64,000 bases of DNA from NCBI GenBank assembly GCA_944470555.2, contig OX104132.1, positions 14,083,755 through 14,147,754 on the forward strand, in the 5' to 3' direction. The position numbers were made by a program, and so were the translations under genes. This DNA comes from Heterobilharzia americana (taxonomy: Eukaryota; Platyhelminthes; Trematoda; Strigeidida; Schistosomatidae). This document shows, one piece after another, positions 35,262 through 46,795 of this stretch. The notes under the pieces were generated by a model. The model did no database searches and was not told where the DNA came from. It saw only the letters and a program-made list of their open reading frames with translations. The first letter of the stretch is position 1. Every line of letters begins with the position of its first letter.

Positions 35262-35450
35262 TCATGACTCGATGATTCAGTGGAAAACTCACTAGCGTTT
35301 GAAGCGATCGGTCCTGAGTTCGAGTCCCAGTGGGAACAACATTACTCATAGGGGGGGGGGGGAGCAGGTATATCCAGCTGACGAGTCCTAAATAGGATGA
35401 AACGCACGTCTTGGATTCCCCTACTAGCCACTCTCCATCATAAATATAGT
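35262..35450 (+). mobile_element. Sm-alpha-like SINE with hammerhead
   Basis: The tRNA-like head (GATTCAGTGGAAAACTCACT, B box GAGTTCGAGTCCC at about 35,316-35,328) is followed by CAGTGGGAACAACATTACTC, a run of 12 G (35,351-35,362), the hammerhead (35,372-35,416) and the GGATTCCCCTACTAGCCA end. This is the best-preserved Sm-alpha copy in the window. Confidence 0.88.
35372..35416 (+). ncRNA. Hammerhead ribozyme, Sm-alpha type, intact core
   Basis: CTGACGA (35,378-35,384), stem II GTCC/GGAT (one wobble), GAAAC (35,399-35,403), a three-pair stem III with a two-base loop (ACGCACGT) and the GTC triplet (35,408-35,410). Stem I pairs ATCCAG with TTGGAT (one wobble). Cleavage is predicted after 35,410. 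Confidence 0.88.
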
Positions 35451-36744
35451 AAATTACCTTTTTAAACTTAAATATTCGATTAGTTATGGAGAAGGAGATG
35501 AAGCTTTCAAACGGAATACTTTTAGCATTCAATTTTTATGGCTTTCAGAGATATCCAGATAGACTGTAATAAATTCAAATTATACAAATAGGTTTGATAT
35601 GATCTGAGGAGTTGACTGAAGGGGGGCAATGTCAACTATCACACTAAAAGCTTATCATCAATGAAGATAGAATAGGCCTGCGTTAATAAAGAAGACTAAA
35701 GTTACAGCCTTTCACCTAACCCTATGGCTTTTGATCCGTCATCCCACAACAATGACAATGGTTCTCTTTGTTTCAGACCTATTAAAATAACCCTGTTATT
35801 TTCTATGTCACAGGGTAGTATATTTTCTCGAAACTTAGAATACACGTTTTTTTTATGCATATGGCGACTAAGAATTTCATAGGACTGAGTTCTAGCCGAA
35901 ACTCTCATCATACCGTCTTATGAGGTACTAAAAACTTCAATCACCTATAAGAAATACCAATATGAACTTTATGATATGTAAATAATTTTAAAATTTGTTT
36001 ATTCTGAACAGTGTTAGTCTTCTTTATCTTTCTGAGAAAATTTACATAATTTATTTCCTTGGTCAACTTAAATAAATTGTCAGATTCACAAGAAAATCAC
36101 TAGTCACTGACTTGAAATTAATTTTCAATATCCACTTCTAACTAATCCAGTGATGTCTGACTTTTGAATAGAAAATTCTAGTAACTGGGGTCAACATAGC
36201 AACCCATTTGTATGCATACATATTTGGTTGTAGTAACACACATAACGCTGAATCTAATTAGTCTTTGAAGTTGAAAATAACTTAAACTGTTATCTTCTAG
36301 TCAAGTTGTCTGAGAAAAACTGCTCTACCTATCCATCAATATATACTTGCCATATAACTGAAGTTTCACCAAACTTAGGGCATGATGAAAAGTGTATCCA
36401 CTTGAAGTCGAATAGTAATAAAGACTGCAAAGTCATTACAATGAATTGGTAAGGTAAATTTCCTAAGTAAGTTTGCAGCATTTAGTATCGTCTGCTGGAG
36501 GAAAAATGAAAAGTAAACGAGATATGTTAAACTATTTAATTGTAGCTTGGAGCTCTTTACAAGTGTAAACTTTCGGTTCACCACTAGGTAGTGTCAAGAA
36601 ATTCAACCTTCAAGATGAATATGCCAACGGACCTAAAAAGTATATTCCATATCTTTAAATCTCAATCACTTTGTGACACTCCACAGCTATCACTTCAAAT
36701 TGGCGATTTCTGACTCGAAGATCAGAAATTCAACTAATGTGAAC
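35451..36744. other. No gene recognised
   Basis: AT-rich sequence without a recognisable domain or SINE head on either strand. Confidence 0.45.
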
Positions 36745-36915
36745 ATCAATTGGAAGAACCTTGGAAACCCAGGCCACGGAACTTGAAGCTAATGGATTCG
36801 ATCCTTGGCTGAGGAGTCCCATACTAGGACGAAGCAGATGTTCAGTACTCCTAAGTTTCCAATGTTCTTCCAACTGATGTCAGTACATGATGAATACCAA
36901 CTTGAAATCAATTAA
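36745..36915 (+). mobile_element. H2 unit, degenerate, with inverted tail at 5' end
   Basis: Starts with an inverted tail piece (TTGGAAGAACCTTGGAAACC), then GGATTCGATCC (B box), GGCTGAGGAGTCCCATACTA, GGACGAAGCAGATGTTCAG and the tail CCAACTGATGTCAGTAC. GAAAC has become GAAGC and the cleavage triplet is GTT, so the ribozyme is doubtful. Confidence 0.75.
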
Positions 36916-36994
36916 TCCCACAAACCACCTAAATTTAAAAAGTTTAATTACTTGGTTGATTATATCCCAATAACTTTCTTCACTGGTTTGTGAC

Positions 36995-37215
36995 TTATAA
37001 AATAACTTTTAATAAGCAGCACATGTCCAAGTCATCTAGGTCGCTGAAGATACAAAACCTTATAGAACAACATACTTTCTTACCAATTACCTGATATCTA
37101 ATCTTACAACTACTGACGCCGTGACTCCACCACATACAAGCAATGCTACGAAGGCATATGAGATAGAAATATGTCATCTCTTTAAGTCTACTTTCAAAGG
37201 CTGGATCTTTCAGCT
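36995..37215 (-). mobile_element. SR2-like RTE fragment, highly degenerate
   Basis: The minus-strand frame contains CLRSIACMWWSHGVSSCKIR then YQVIGKK, matching the spacing of the LRSI, W.H, VSN, E(V/I)R and V(L/I)G positions in the SR2-like post-RT segment. No other part survives. Confidence 0.5.
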
Positions 37216-37975
37216 GTATAGCGGAACTCCTCCTTTAATACATATTTGGATATTTCTTCGCTTCAATAGATGATGTTAGTTGTTGAATGCCTTATGAAAT
37301 TTTCCCAGTAACTATCCCATTCGGATCGTAGTGATTCTCTTAATAAGTGAAGATATAAGGACATTTTACTACTTCAGTCTCTATCTCTTAACCAGGAGTT
37401 GGTGCAGACCAGTCCTACAGAAAATGCTGCGTTGTGCAAGTTCACAAACCCACATGACGATTTATTGCTCACAAGGTATTTGGCTAACATTACTGTTCTT
37501 CATTTATTGATGCCGCCAAAACCAAGTAATGCATCGAATGCTTTGGTAATGAAAAGAGTTGAATGCTTCCGTGTTGTACATATTCAGAGTCATGTCTTAT
37601 TGAACAAAAGTAAACGAGATCTTACAGACACACTGAACTGCTCGATGACAAATACATGACAGGTTGGTATTATAAAGACTGCATATTATCACATTTAAAA
37701 TTAAGGTTTTTAATTCTTATCGAGATTACTCCACTCATTCACTTATTAGAATTGATTCAAGTTGAATAAAGAATGTAATACTGAAAACGTAGTTCATATT
37801 ATCGGAGTAGAAGTTTTAATATGGGTGCAAAATTTATGCTTGAAACTGTCAGTTATATTTCTTAGCTGTCTTTAAGACACATACATGTACTTGAAATCTA
37901 TCTAAGAATCCATGGGACTGTAATCAGTCAATTTAGAGACTACACATTGTGGTTATATATATATATATAACCTCG
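37216..37975. other. No gene recognised; ends in a TA repeat
   Basis: Sequence immediately upstream of the full-length RTE. A plus-strand frame at 37,399-37,659 has no recognisable motif. A TA run (about 37,955-37,972) touches the RTE 5' end. Confidence 0.4.
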
Positions 37976-40900
37976 CCTGGTTAACTAGTTCACTAGTTAC
38001 TAGCCGGTCCTAAGCCCGGGTAAAGACGGAAGGTTGGGCATAGGGCTGGCAACCCTACCCGTAAAACAAATCTAACCGCTAATCAAACTTCAAAGCACAA
38101 ACAAAATATAAAAAATAATGACAAAATTATTCCTTGCTGGAATCAGAGAGGCGAAATGACGCCAGTTGGTGAAAGCCTGCCTTAGGGAAGCCAATTGGTC
38201 GATGTGTCTTCTCTCCCACGATGAAAGCGAAAGTAAACGTGGGGACATGGAATGTCCGTACGATGTTTGAACCCAGTAAGGCAGCCCAGATTGCAAAGGA
38301 GATGAAGAGGTATCACATCGAAGTGCTTGGGATTTGCGAAAGCAGATGGGATGGGAGTGGACTGTCCAAACTCTCAACTGGAGAATCAATAATCTACTCC
38401 TATACTGTCACCCAGACGACAACCACGAGCACACTGAGTTATGGAGTGGCTATCATGATATCCCTCTCCAAAGATCATCGAAGGCTCTCATGCAGTAGGA
38501 ACCAATCTCCTCCTGCATCAGGATCATGACAGCAAGGTTCAACTCAAAAGGAAGGAAGGTCACAATCATACAATGCTACGCTATGCACCTACAAATAATG
38601 CAGATGAAGAGGAGAAGGAGGAATTCTACAGACAACTTCAATCAACACTGGACAAGACACCACCTCAGTTGGCGATATCAAAATTATAATGGTTGGGGTG
38701 ACATGAATGCCAAACTGGGAGCAGACAACACAGGAAGAGAACTAACCATGGGCCGAGAAGCACTCGGTGAGGTGATGAAAGAGAATGGAGAATTGTTTGC
38801 AGAATTCTGCGCATTCAACGATTTGGTGATTGGAAGCAGTGTGTTCAGGCACAAAGATATCCACAAAGCGACATGGATTTCACCAGATGGACACACCAAA
38901 AATCAAATCGACTTTATCTCAATCTCAAGAAAATGGAGACGCAGTCAGCCTACTTGACACACGATCAAGAAGAGGAGCAGATGTAGGTTCACACCAATCA
39001 CTATCTAGTGCAAGGAACCTACCTTACAAATCAAGTTAAAAGCCTTCAAGGAAGCTGGTGATAGACCTCAATTCAAGTACAACACTCGGAAACTGAAGGA
39101 TGAAACTACAAAGGAAATCTTCAAGTCAGCCATCAAGACAAAATGCGAGATGTCGAGCAACATCCGTGAAGAAACCTGTGTGGAACAACACTGGAAGTCT
39201 TTGAAAGAGATGTGGAAAGAAACCTGCACAGCCGTATTAGGAAGGAAGAAGAAAGAAGATGAGGAATGGATCTCGACGAATACATGGAAGCTGATAGAGA
39301 GGGAGAGGAAGATTGTGAATCAGAAGTTTAACCAGTGCAATGATGCTCAACGACAAGAGGAACTGAGTACGGTGTATAAAACACTGGACAAGGAAGTGAA
39401 GAAGAGTGCACGCAAAGACAAAAGACACTTCTTCGAAACACTGGCAAGTGAAGCAGAACAGGCTGCCGGCTGGTAAGAGAGACCTGACGACATTGTATCA
39501 AATAACCAGGTTGCTATCAGAGAAGAGATCAATACAGATGAAACCAATAAAAGATGATGACGGAAATTTAATTACGAAAGAAGAGAAACAAAGGAAACAA
39601 TGGACCGACCACTTCGAGAAGCTCTTGAATAGATCACCACAACCACCTGCACTTCGTCCAGAAATACCACCTGCAGCCGCTGAACTACAAGTGAATATAA
39701 ATCCCCCAACAAAAGTGGAAGTCCTGAACGCCATAAAGCTACTGAAATGTGGGAAAGCAGCAGGACCAGATGGAATCCCTCCAGAAGCACTGAAAACAGA
39801 CGCAGAGACAACAGCAGGGACATGCTCACACCACACACTATTGCAGAAGGTGTGGAAGGAAGGGAAGGTACCTGGCGATTGGAAGAAGGGTTACCTTGTC
39901 AAACTCCTAAAGAAGGGAAACCTCAGTGTTTGCAATAACTGGTGCGGAATCACGCTCCTGTCCACCCACAGCAAGCAAAATATTAAGCCGCATCATCCTG
40001 GAGAGACTAAGGGATGCACTGGATTCAAAACTACCACCCGAACAGGCTGACCGGCTGGCTTCAGGAAGTACAAATCATGTGCGGACCAAGTCGCAACGCT
40101 ACACTTCACATCATCATAGAACAGAGTATAGAATGGCAGTCAGCTCAACTCTACCTCAACTTCATCGACTTTGAAAGGACCTTCAACAAAGTCGACCGAC
40201 AACTAACTTGGTAGGCAACTACTTCAACACTACGGTATACCACAAACCTTTATCAGCCTCATTCAACAACTATATGAAGATGCCACATGATAAGTAATTC
40301 ACAATGGGAAGCTCAGTGATGCCTTTGAAGTGAAGACAGGAGTGAAACAGGGCTGCCGTCTACTATCACCCATGATATTCTTGATTGTGGTCGACTGGAC
40401 CATACAACAAACAGTGGGGAGCGAGAAGAGGGGGATACGCTGGCTGGACTGCAGAAGAGAACCTAGAAGATCTGGATTTCGCCGACGACTTGTGTCTGAC
40501 ATCACACAAACTTGAAGGTTTACAGGTGAAAACTAACAAGCTGACAGAAGAGGCAGGGCAGGGCAGTGCAGCGAAGACCGGACTTCAAGTGAACGTAGAG
40601 AAGACAGAGTTGATGAAGATACCCAACCAACAACAACAGCAACAACAAGCTCCAATCACCATCAACGGGAGGAACTTAAAGGAAGTAGCCTCTTTCACCT
40701 ATCTAGGAAGCACTGTTTCAACTACAGGTGGCACAGACTAGGATGTCAAAGTCAGCCAGGATCGGACAAGCAAGACAGGTGTTCATTAGCCTGAAACCAG
40801 TATGGAGATCTTCTGCACTCAGCATATGGAACAAGATCCGCATTTTCAACACCAATGTCAAGTCAAGTCACTGCTTCTATATCATGGTTCAGAGACTTGG

Positions 40901-41335
40901 CGCGTTACGAAAGGCATTTCCAATAAACTACAGACATTCATCAACAACTGCCTATGCTGGCTCGTTACTGAAGATCAGATGGATTGCCAGAAAGAATAAG
41001 CAACAAGGAGCTCTGGGAACGAACCAACGGAGCAAGAAGCTATCGCTGAACAAATATGCACTGGAAGGAAGTGGAGATGGATTGGATTGGTCATACACTG
41101 AGAAGGCCGACTGGGGACATCACGCCCCAGGCAGGCCCTCGAGTGGAAGACAGATGGGAAGCGACGAGTTGGGTGTTCGTGGTGACGGTGACATGGAGGA
41201 GATGGTGCGAGGATGAAATGAGAGGTTGTGGGCTGTTGTGGAGCCAGGTTCAAAAGATTTCAGAGGACAGAGTGTATTGAAGATGTGCTACTGAATCCCT
41301 ATGTTATATTAGGCACCCAAGGGACTAATAATAAC
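37976..41335 (+). mobile_element. Full-length RTE-clade retrotransposon, frameshifted
   Basis: About 3.36 kb containing every part of an RTE element, broken into many frames. The 5' leader is 37,976-38,220. The apurinic-type endonuclease follows: GTWNVRT (38,242-38,262), ICESRWDGSG (about 38,332), GDMNAKLGADNTG (38,697 onward) and NQIDFISIS (about 38,905). The RT has GKAAGPDGIPPEALK (about 39,750), CNNWCGITLLST (about 39,930), FIDFERTFNKVDR (about 40,160), VKQGCRLLSP (about 40,340) and FADDLCLT (40,478 onward). The post-RT segment is YLGSTVSTTG, ETWRVTKG, and [13 protein letters not shown]. The 3' end carries a TAA tail. At least seven frame changes and several stops make it a pseudogene. It is the reference for the truncated copies in this window. 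Related by family to schistosome RTEs; the exact family name is not certain. Confidence 0.9.
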
Positions 41336-41349
41336 AATAATAATAATGA

Positions 41350-41416
<67 letters not shown>
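41336..41416. repeat. TAA tail followed by TA microsatellite
   Basis: The RTE tail (AATAATAACAATAATAATAA type) merges into about 30 TA units at 41,355-41,416. A TA run also sits at the 5' junction near 37,960, so the element probably inserted into a TA repeat. The duplication cannot be delimited for that reason. Confidence 0.85.
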
Positions 41417-41419
<3 letters not shown>

Positions 41420-42765
41420 AAGCTGAATTCAGACTACATTCTTCATACCGAATAAAATTAATATACCCTCCTTGTCACGTTTCAATTCAGAAAATGTTTA
41501 ATATGTATGGCAGACATATAATTGCAAGGCTATTCTTAGCTATGACTTTCGAAGACTGGACCCTTTCAATTTTTGTCTAAAATATTTATGCGTCCATACC
41601 TTTGAAAAATGGACTTCACAGTTTTCAGATGATTTCACTGACCATAAATCAATATGTTGATCAATAAATAGGTTTTCAAAACAAATATGTGACTAACCGT
41701 ATGTAAACACCTGCATATGAGAAAGCATGAGTTGTATTCATTGTTCAAACTGTAAAGACATTCAGTGAATAGGTTAACTGGATCGATTTGATTATTTCAA
41801 GTTTATCTCTGAGTAGTGGTCATATTCCGACAAAGACTGACCAATTCCATGCAGTATGACAACGGACTATCACAAGTATCAATAAATAATAAACGGTATC
41901 TGTTATTTTTAGACTAATGTGTGATTTGTCCCCTGAAACGTGACAACTAAGTGTAGAAAAAACAGACATGGTAACCGGTTAGTCAAAGCGGCCACCATGA
42001 AGGAACAATATTTGTTTTTGCAAAGCGAGAACAGCAAACATTGTGGAATGAATCGAATTTATTTCATGTGCTCTAAATCTTCCACATACGCACTAAATTT
42101 AAAATTATGTACCAATAAGCTATCAGTGTTCAGAATAGGTCAGCTGGATACATTTCAGTCGTAAACAACACCAAATACATCTTTCAAGACTAATACATTA
42201 ATATGTATATATGGAAACAGAGAAGAATGAGACTACAAAGGAAACTTAACTTCAACGATATATTTTCTACAAGGAATACAATACTAAGTTAAAAGTTGAT
42301 TGAATATTAAGTGATAATTGATGTTTACAGGTTCGAATTAATAAAGTTAACCACCACTCATAATAGTCTTAGTGATTTGAAGTTTTCTGTGATTTTAAGT
42401 TGACAGTCTTTGCTACTGGGAAGTCCTACTATAAGGTACAACATCTTTTGAATATATTTTACTTCTTCAAAAACTATTCACATGAAAACTGGATCTTTTT
42501 ATGAATACCCCATACAGAAGTGCCAAAAAAGTTTCATATATCAACATGAATGATAATAAATACATTCAGCGGAGTTTTCCACTACATTTGATTTTTTTCT
42601 CTATCTCCATATCTGAACATCATTTTCAAGGTGAAGTTGCTACGATTACTATGAGTATATCTCACCTAGGATGCCTTCAGTTGAAGGTGAAATCAATAAG
42701 AGATAAATGCTAAAATATGACTACTTAAGGTATTCCAATGTTTATCTAATGGTTGTCTAGTTGTC
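41417..42765. other. No gene recognised
   Basis: AT-rich sequence between two RTE copies. Open frames at 41,940-42,164 and 42,501-42,713 show no motif. Confidence 0.45.
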
Positions 42766-44174
42766 AAACTACCGATGAAGGGAAACCTAAGCCTTTGAAA
42801 GAACTGGCGAGGAATTATGCTCCTGTCCACCCCAAGGAAAATATTATACCTCATCATCCTGGACACACTAAAAAAAATGCTCTGCATTCAAAATTATGAC
42901 CAGAAAAATCTCGCTTGAGGAAGAACAATTCATGAGCACACCAAATTGCAACGCAACGCTACGCTACGCATCATCATAGAACAGAGTATAAAATGACAGT
43001 CAACTCAACTCTACCTCAATTTCATCGACATTGAAAAGACCTTCGACAGCGTCGATCGAGAAGTAATTTGGAAGGCAGCTGCTTCAACACTACAGTTTTA
43101 GTAACACAAACATTTACCGACGTCATTCAACAGCAGCTATATACTATATGATGCTACATGCAATGTGATTCACAGTGGAAAACTCAGTGATGCCTTCGGA
43201 GTGAAGACAGGAGTAAGACAAGGCTGCTGTCTACTATCACCGATCATCTTCCTGATTGTGGTCGACTGCATCATGCAGCAAACGGTGAGAAGCTGTGAGA
43301 AGAGGGGCATACACTGACTGGACGATGAAAAGACCTCAGAAGAAGATTTGGATTTCGCCGCCGATGATGATTTATGTTTAATGTCTTGTTGCACAGACTC
43401 AAAGATCTACAGACGAAAACTAACAAGTTGACAGAAGAGGCAGATCAGGGTGGCGAAGGGCAGGGGAGGTCAGTGAAGACGGGACTTCCTTCAGGTGAAT
43501 GTGGAGAAGACAGAGGTGATGAAGATACCCGACCAACTACAGTATGAACAGCAAGCACCAATCAACATCATCATTAACAGAAGAAACCTGAAGGAAGTAG
43601 TCTCCTTCACCTCCCTCCCTTCCTAGGCAGCATCATTCCAACTACAGGCGACACAGGCACACACGACGATGTCAAAACCAGGATCGGGAAGACAGCAAGA
43701 CAGGTTTTCATCAATCTGAGATCAGTGTGTGGAGATCTACTGCACTCAGGATAAAGTGTGAACAAGATCCGGATTTTCAACATTAATTCAGTCAAGTCAG
43801 TGCTTCTATGTGGTGGTTGAGAGACTTGGTGAGTTACGAAAAGCATTTTCAACAAATTACAGTCATTCATCAGCAGTTGCCACCCACACTTACTCGATAG
43901 TGAAGATCAGGTGGCCAGAATAATAAGAATAAGCAACAAGGAACTGTGACTGGCTGGCTGGCAACGAACCAACCAAGAATCCATCACGCAACAAATACGC
44001 GGAAGAGGAAAGTGGAGATGGATTGGATTGGTTATACACTGAGAAGGCCGATTGGGGACATGGTGCGTCAGGCTATGCCCTGGAGTGGAATGCAAATGGG
44101 AAACGACGAGTTGGGTGTTTGTGGTGAGGGTGACATGAAGGAGATCATGTGAGGAAGAAATGAAACCTTGTGAT
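42766..44174 (+). mobile_element. RTE copy, truncated at both ends, twin of 57,988-59,462
   Basis: Starts in the RT (AACTGGCGAGGAATTATGCT, equivalent to about 39,936 of the full copy) and ends about 150 bp short of the 3' terminus. Broken remnants include HFEKTFDSVDREVIW-like motif A (about 43,030), VKTGVRQGC (about 43,200) and the FADD region (about 43,350). The post-RT segment follows. Its sequence, including private changes such as GTTTTAGTAACACAAACATT in place of the full copy's sequence, is almost identical to the minus-strand copy at 57,988-59,462. Confidence 0.85.
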
Positions 44175-45474
44175 CAGTCAACTTGTACTAACTGGAATAT
44201 CAACATTTATTCGATTCTGGGGATATATCTTCAGTGGCATTATTTATACATAGACTAGTAGTCAAAACGTAATAGAAAATATCAGTTAATCCACCGTGTT
44301 GACATTAAGTTAATATCTACATCAGATAAATATTATTTTTTTAAATGCAGCATCTATCCTGGAAATCGTGGAACTTTATTTTTTCCATAATGTATATCAT
44401 TATTAGTACACAAACATGGTACAGGAAGGGCACCAAGAAATGCGCCACAAAAAATAATATAACAACATTATGGAGACATAAATCGAAGAGAAGTAGAGAA
44501 AACAAAACACGATAAGAATAGAATGGTTAAAAGGACATCTTAGTAAGATATATCCAATACACAAAATATTCATTACTTTTCGGTAGCAGAAGATAGAAGG
44601 AAGCTATAACGTGATCACTGGCAGTTTCAACTCTGAGTCATATCTGACAATATCCCAAGCCACTGAGTTGCGCGTTCTGTCGGACTTCACCCACAGAGTG
44701 GTGATGCACCAACAGATGATAATCAGATACAACTATCCTTCATCTCACGGCGCCACGTTATACACTGACCACCCCATCGATTCTTCAATCCAGTCCCAGG
44801 GTTAGCAAACAATGAACGGCATGGAAGCTGTTGGTATGACATGCATAACACATGTCAAAGCTACCAAAATCAATGTTTCCAGATGACTTTAAATTTATTA
44901 AATGACGATCTCCATCATGTCCAAACACACGCTATCGTGAGTCAAAACTACTTGCATAGTGTTGCTACCGGATGCGAGCAATGCTACGGAGACAGATATG
45001 ATGGAACACACACTCGTCTAGCATCCTCAGCTCAGAGAGGCCCTGTTTCATGGGCATAGAGCTGAACTGCTCGCCAGATCAGACTAACACCTCTACGGCG
45101 ACAGAGGCCGCCCAGATTGACTTATGTCACTCTGGCTTCGGACATGCGATTGGAAATTTCACCACACACCTCCACTAGCACCCACACAACTACCCAGAAA
45201 CAAGAACTTTTCGACTACTTCCAATGGCTCACCATCAAGGGTGAGCGCAGACACAGGCTCCTTCCAATCTTGGAAAAGTACTTTGTATAACACTAGGATC
45301 TAAGAAACTCCGGTATTATAGTTTCGTGTTATTTATTAATCCTTCCCGTTAACTATTATACTAGACCAAATTAATCGATTAGTCATGAAATATAGACTCT
45401 TTGAATGAATACCTCATTGTTGCTGCAACTTTAACTCTAATGTTATTTGCTCAATAGTGATTAGAAGTGTAATG
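44175..45474. other. No gene recognised; GC-richer block at 44,610-45,290
   Basis: The plus strand is noticeably richer in G and C than its flanks between 44,610 and 45,290. It has protein-like but broken frames (for example TISQATELRVLSDFTHRVV at about 44,635). It may be a remnant of a retroelement of another class. No diagnostic motif identifies it. Confidence 0.35.
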
Positions 45475-45640
45475 TTGGGTGCGCGTTTCTTCCTATTGGA
45501 GACATTTCATATGGATGCACCTGTATCTCGATGAACCCTGGTGTTCCCACTGAAAAATAAAGACAGCAGCTATCGCTTCAAATGCCAGACCGTTTTTCAC
45601 AAGGCTACTGAGTCATGCAATCCAGCCCTTATACAGATAG
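45475..45640 (-). mobile_element. Sm-alpha-like SINE, ribozyme lost
   Basis: The minus strand keeps a tRNA-like part (TTTGAAGCGATAGCTGCTG), a GTGGGAACACCAGGG block, and AGGAAGAAACGCGCACCC where AGGACGAAACGC is expected. CTGATGA and the cleavage site are gone. Confidence 0.65.
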
Positions 45641-46548
45641 CATCATTTGTTACTTATTGATGCTTGCAGTTTCCTCTTGGTTATTTATTACACAGGGCTG
45701 AAATTATCGGTCACTTTTCGTGTTAGTTTGTTGATTCAATAAGTAGCATAACGATACACTGCTTTCTACTAGGTGATGTATAACGTACATTTCATTATCA
45801 ACAGATTGTTACTATCTTTGAAAAGAATCAGGGATTCTACTGGTATAAGAAAGAAATTTCAAAGTTACACAATTATCTCAGTATGACTATGAGTCATTAA
45901 TTATGTCCAGTAAACAATAACTTATCACACTTGCGGTATGACATCAAATAAATAAACCATACCGGAATCAAATAATTCGTAGAGGTTAAAAAGGATTGAA
46001 ATAAACAATTTGTTTTTGTCAATCTGTTCAAAATATGAGATAAACAGACTATTGTCATTAAGTTTTAAGTTGCGTCATATACGAAATCTGGTCGGGTTCA
46101 ATTCTGAGAATACTTATGAATCGAGACCCATAGATATTAATGTTAGTTAAGATAAGTAAACACTGACAACTCTTTGGAAAAATCAAGAAAAAACTGAAGA
46201 CAGCCTAGTTTTTCGAACATGTTAATCACTGATTTAACAGTTTACACGAATTAAATAAACACTTGTTATATAATTAAGGTGTAGAGCAGCGGCTAGTGAC
46301 CATATGCTTTCAAACTTCAAGCAATGATTCCCGGTTTGAATACCGCTCTATCTACTTAGGTGTGAACGACCGAGTGGTATCATACGTTCTCACATAACAA
46401 ACTTCGAACATAGCCTGGTACTGAAACGACTTAGATTTTCAGAACGAGAATCAAAGAGATTCATATTTTTTCGAGATAGTATTGTATAAGTTTCCTCCGA
46501 CTTCCTTCATTCTACAACTATTCCACTTAATACATTAGTCATGGTTAG

Positions 46549-46795
46549 TGGCCAATAGTGGAATCTAGAATGCTCGTTTCGTCCTATTCGGGACTCATCA
46601 GTTACATATACCTGCTTCCTAGTGAGAAAATTGGAAAGATCGCCTCAAACGCCAGAGCGTTACCCACTAGATCACCGACTCCAGATAGCCAATATCGGTG
46701 ACTAGGAGGCAGGTACATCCAACTAAGTTTTAAATAGGACGAAATGTGCATCAAGCTGGATTCCACTGGTAGCCACTATCCATCATTATTATATA
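46549..46795. mobile_element. Sm-alpha inverted pair
   Basis: 46,549-46,690 is a minus-strand copy with CTGATGAGTCCCGAATAGGA, CGAAACGAG and a perfect stem II. Stem I and stem III are disrupted and the cleavage triplet is ATT. 46,700-46,795 is a 5'-truncated plus-strand copy (GGAGGCAGGTACATCCAAC, then AAATAGGACGAAATGTGC) that has lost the CTGATGA box. The layout mirrors 20,830-21,115. Confidence 0.75.

Noticed and set aside
37976..38110. HDV-like ribozyme in the RTE 5' leader
   Set aside because: I could not pair the first bases of the element with a downstream P1 strand, so only the conserved stems are reported.
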